This document shows, in pieces, positions 5,489 through 7,809 of a DNA stretch of 7,809 nucleotides; position 1 is the stretch's first letter, and each line of letters opens with the position of its first letter. A model generated the notes under the pieces. That model was not told where the DNA came from. It saw only the letters and a program-made list of their open reading frames with translations, and ran no database searches. The position numbers were made by a program, and so were the translations under genes. Source of the DNA: Jatrophihabitans sp. (GTDB lineage: Bacteria; Actinomycetota; Actinomycetes; Mycobacteriales; Jatrophihabitantaceae); assembly GCA_025966255.1 (NCBI GenBank), contig JAOPVG010000329.1, positions 1 to 7,809 on the forward strand. Reading direction: 5' to 3'.

Positions 5489-7600
5489 CTACATCGCTTC
5501 GGTCTTGGAGAGCTTCTTCTCGATCAGATCCTGGCCGGAGTCCGACAACGCCTCGTCCGGGTCCACGTTGACCGAGCTGAGGAGCAGGAACGAGTCATGC
5601 AGTTCCTTGTCTTCGGACGCGGCAAGGGCCGCGTTCCGGTCGAACTTCTTGTCATTGACAGAGTGCTCGATCGCACTGCTGACCGCGACCTTGTCACCGG
5701 CGCTGAGCGCGCCGCGCAACTCTCCCGCGAGTCGCGCATGCGCGGAAGCCAGCCGCGCGATCTCGTTGGCCTGCTCAATAGCCTTGCTGCGCTTGGCGTG
5801 GGTGACGGGCTTGGCGTCGGGCGAGGCGTAGCCCGTGCCCTTCTTCGCCTTGCCCCCGGCTTCGGCCTTGCTGCTCGGGTCCAGCACGTCGGCAAAGACT
5901 TCTTCGGACTTCTTGCCCGCGGCGATCTGCTCAGCCGCCTTTGTCCGGTCACGAGCATTGCTGATCTTGCCGGCGATCTTGCTCGCGGCATAGACGCCGC
6001 CGGCGATCGCCGCTGCGATACCCAGGCCCCAGCCGATCGGGTTGCTCACGATGAGTAGTGCTCCGGCAGCGATGCCCAGCACGCCGAGCGTGACCTTCAT
6101 CGCGGCGATTGCGCCCTTGTACTGCTCAGCGCTGACGATGGCCTTTTTCCACTGAGACCCACGCTCGCTCAACATGGTCGAGGCCCTTCCCCATGCGAGC
6201 CGGCACAGTTTCATCACCGCCTTGCCACCGCGCCAGGCGCCCTGCAGCACCATGGCGCTGCCGCCGGCCACGCCGAGCGAACCACCGACCACACCCAGCG
6301 CGGCGCTGCCGGCCGACGCGCCCACCTTGCCGGCCACGCCGACACCGGCCCGGGCGGTCGCCAAGCTGGCGCCGAGCAGACCCTGCCCCTGGTCCTTGGC
6401 CTTGCGCCCGGCCAGATTGCTCATGCCTTTGTCGCCGTACAGGTCCGCTTCGTTGTCCATCTTGCGGGCGCTGTTGAGCCCGAGCGCGGTGTCGCCGACG
6501 AGCAGCGGTCCGAGGGCCAGATTGCCTGCCGGGCCGGCCAATCCCGCCACGCCTTGACCGAACTGAGTCCCGAGGGCCGCGCCGGCGGTCGCCCCACCAG
6601 CGAGTGCTGGCTTGGCGACCTCGCCGACCGTAGACGGCGCGTTGCCAGCCATCCCGCCCTCGTAGGCCGTCATCGCCTTCGTCCGAGCGTTCTCGCTCAG
6701 CTTCTGGTTCTTGAGCTTGCCCGACAACTCACCCAGCGTCGCGCCGCCGTCTACGGCGCGCTGCTGATTCTCCTTGGCCACCTTGGCCGCGGCGGCTTGC
6801 TGGGCCTTGAGCTGGCCGAGCCTCGTCTTTTCGGTCTTGGCTGCGGCTTCCTTGGCGGCCGCGGCACCCTTCTGCTCCGGTGTCTTGCGCCAAGGCAGGT
6901 TGAACCGGTTGACCATCTGGACATTGCGTTGGACGCCATGTGCGACGGCAGTGCGGGTGGCAGCGTCCAGCGTGCGACGGGCCGCGGGTGCAGACTGCTG
7001 GACGACATGGGTCAGCTCGTGGGCAAGCAGGTGCTGGCCGGACCTGCTGCTGGCATCCGGAGCGCCTTGGCCCATGAAGATATCCGAACCCAGGGTGAAC
7101 GCCTGGGCCGACATTTCCCGGTTCAGCCGCGCGGCGCGGGCGTCGGTGTGTACCCGGACAGCATTGAAGTCAGCCTTGAACGAGCTTTCCATCGAGCGGC
7201 GGACCTGAACAGGGAGGCGGGCGCCACGCCCTCGCGCGGCCAGCAGTTCCCGCTCGGTGTCCTCAGCAAGATCCCCGCCGGCGGCTCCGATAGTTGAAGT
7301 CGCTTCAGCGACGCGCCGAACTGCGGCCGTCGTCCCCGGCTCGGTGCAGCAACCGTCGAGGTGCCGATGGACGTCGGCATCGAGACCGTCGACCACGCGG
7401 GCGGCCATCAGTTCGGCCTGCTTCTCACTCGCGTCATCGGCGGCGCCGACAAGCAGCTTGGGCTGCCGCAACCGGGACAGGCCACCTATTGCCATCGCGC
7501 GGGGCGCGTCTGCCTGGAGTACGACATTCGTGGCTTCGGGCTGCGCCCCGTCGGCGACCTGCGCGCTCTGGGGAGTCGGCCCAGCGAACTCTGCGCCCAC
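5489..7600 (-). CDS. DUF4157 domain protein, putative injected effector/toxin
   Basis: The 703-aa protein has a modular build. Residues 1-128 are low in structure, with a conserved-looking LLVGAADDASEKQAELMAARVVD stretch (49-71) typical of regions ahead of DUF4157. Residues 129-204 are the DUF4157 domain: LPVQVRRSMESSF, FNAVRVHTDARAA and LGSDIFMGQG, ending in LLAHELTHVVQQS with the zinc-metallopeptidase-type HExxH at 194-198. An Ala/Lys-rich, probably coiled-coil segment follows (235-310), then Gly/Ala-rich hydrophobic stretches (332-375, 406-455). A strong hydrophobic hairpin spans 503-539 with an SNPIGW turn, and a charged tail (545-703) ends the protein. Of about 46 lysines, about 43 lie after residue 235, unlike the Arg-only neighbours. 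No N-terminal signal peptide is seen. DUF4157 is known to recur in cargo of extracellular contractile injection systems. The C-terminal part resembles no enzyme I know; membrane insertion or pore formation is inferred from the hairpin. The GTG start has a good SD. Confidence 0.85.
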   Translation of the reverse strand: MGAEFAGPTPQSAQVADGAQPEATNVVLQADAPRAMAIGGLSRLRQPKLLVGAADDASEKQAELMAARVVDGLDADVHRHLDGCCTEPGTTAAVRRVAEATSTIGAAGGDLAEDTERELLAARGRGARLPVQVRRSMESSFKADFNAVRVHTDARAARLNREMSAQAFTLGSDIFMGQGAPDASSRSGQHLLAHELTHVVQQSAPAARRTLDAATRTAVAHGVQRNVQMVNRFNLPWRKTPEQKGAAAAKEAAAKTEKTRLGQLKAQQAAAAKVAKENQQRAVDGGATLGELSGKLKNQKLSENARTKAMTAYEGGMAGNAPSTVGEVAKPALAGGATAGAALGTQFGQGVAGLAGPAGNLALGPLLVGDTALGLNSARKMDNEADLYGDKGMSNLAGRKAKDQGQGLLGASLATARAGVGVAGKVGASAGSAALGVVGGSLGVAGGSAMVLQGAWRGGKAVMKLCRLAWGRASTMLSERGSQWKKAIVSAEQYKGAIAAMKVTLGVLGIAAGALLIVSNPIGWGLGIAAAIAGGVYAASKIAGKISNARDRTKAAEQIAAGKKSEEVFADVLDPSSKAEAGGKAKKGTGYASPDAKPVTHAKRSKAIEQANEIARLASAHARLAGELRGALSAGDKVAVSSAIEHSVNDKKFDRNAALAASEDKELHDSFLLLSSVNVDPDEALSDSGQDLIEKKLSKTEAM

Positions 7601-7605
7601 GTGCG

Positions 7606-7611
7606 CTCCCC
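7606..7611 (-). promoter_or_regulatory. Ribosome binding site of the DUF4157 gene
   Basis: GGGGAG on the - strand, 5 nt before the GTG at 7600, supports this start. Confidence 0.7.
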
Positions 7612-7620
7612 TACGGCCGG

Positions 7621-7645
7621 TTAAATTAAGGTAAAGCTAACATGA
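7621..7645 (-). promoter_or_regulatory. AT-rich promoter region with candidate iron box
   Basis: This is the most AT-rich stretch of the window and lies just upstream of the DUF4157 ribosome binding site. On the - strand TAGCTT (7634-7639) and TAATTT (7622-7627) fit the TANNNT -10 pattern; no clear -35 is seen. Read on the + strand, 7627-7645 is TAAGGTAAAGCTAACATGA, which matches 14 of 19 positions of the IdeR/DtxR iron-box consensus TTAGGTTAGGCTAACCTAA. An iron-dependent repressor there would overlap the promoter and block the operon when iron is sufficient. The match is imperfect, and AT-richness alone may explain part of it. Confidence 0.45.
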
Positions 7646-7809
7646 TCTTGCGTCCGCCTGCCTGTGAGTGAACTGGCTTTCTCGCGAACTGATGGCGCAA
7701 ACGCCGACATGTCCTAACTTGCCCTTAGCGGCGTCGCAGTGCCGTCAGCCGACCGCGCACGGCCCTTCGCATCGACCGAGGTCGGTGAGCATCCCCGGTC
7801 TGCCGGATC
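7646..7809. other. Right-end intergenic sequence, no gene recognised
   Basis: No convincing coding frame, RNA gene or mobile element is visible in these 164 bp. Short dyads include ACCGA-GG-TCGGT near 7774-7785. An ATG at 7692 opens a 39-codon frame to the edge, but its predicted residues show no familiar motif. Confidence 0.4.

Noticed and set aside
4509..5831. 440-aa open frame on the + strand across the oxidase, chaperone-like and DUF4157 genes
   Set aside because: It lies antisense to three well-supported genes, has low-complexity Arg/Gly/His-rich composition with no family motif, and is typical of spurious frames in GC-rich DNA.
6554..7297. 247-aa open frame on the + strand opposite the DUF4157 gene
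   Set aside because: Antisense shadow of the DUF4157 gene; no recognisable domain.
3705..7600. Complete extracellular contractile injection system
   Set aside because: No sheath, tube, baseplate, spike or AAA+ gene is present in the window; only a possible cargo and its partner are seen.
7692..7809. Open + strand frame from ATG 7692 to the right edge
   Set aside because: Only 39 codons, no SD, Pro/Arg/Ser-rich without motif; cannot be supported as a gene.
1..7809. CRISPR array, insertion sequence, tRNA/rRNA or phage attachment site
   Set aside because: No regular spaced repeats, transposase-like frames, terminal inverted repeats or tRNA-like folds were seen on either strand.

Overview
The window is GC-rich chromosomal DNA from an actinobacterium. 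The clearest marker is an Lsr2-type nucleoid protein gene, since Lsr2 is essentially restricted to Actinobacteria. A PhoY-like PhoU, Arg-over-Lys proteins, GTG starts and a possible leaderless start fit this. I cannot name the genus. No tRNA, rRNA, CRISPR, insertion sequence or phage gene is visible.

Layout from left to right: (1) a class I SAM-dependent methyltransferase on the + strand, probably cut at its 5' end by the window edge; (2) a convergent stand-alone phoU on the - strand; (3) a 98-bp divergent control region; (4) a + strand operon of lsr2, a SET-domain protein methyltransferase gene whose ATG overlaps the lsr2 TGA (ATGA), and, 34 bp later, a luciferase-like (LLM) flavin-dependent monooxygenase; (5) a convergent gap of 105 bp; (6) a - strand operon transcribed from about 7630 down to 3705. 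That operon encodes a 703-aa DUF4157 (HExxH) protein with a Lys-rich, hydrophobic toxin-like C-terminal part, then a very acidic 174-aa YbjN/secretion-chaperone-like protein 2 bp downstream, then an alditol-oxidase-like FAD enzyme 18 bp after that. The last 189 bp hold the AT-rich promoter region of this operon, with a candidate iron box, and otherwise nothing I can recognise.

Two arrangements deserve attention. The first is lsr2-SET: a bacterial histone-like protein translationally coupled to a SET methyltransferase that carries a eukaryote-style post-SET zinc motif (CxCx4C). This suggests lysine methylation of a bacterial nucleoid protein. Lsr2 here has only five lysines, all in its N-terminal oligomerisation domain and none in the DNA-binding half. 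The second is the DUF4157 operon, which looks like an effector plus dedicated acidic chaperone or immunity protein, of the type associated with extracellular contractile injection systems, with an H2O2-producing oxidase in the same transcription unit. No injection-system structural gene lies in the window, so that link is inference. All identifications were made by reading the sequence and recalling families; no database search was run.
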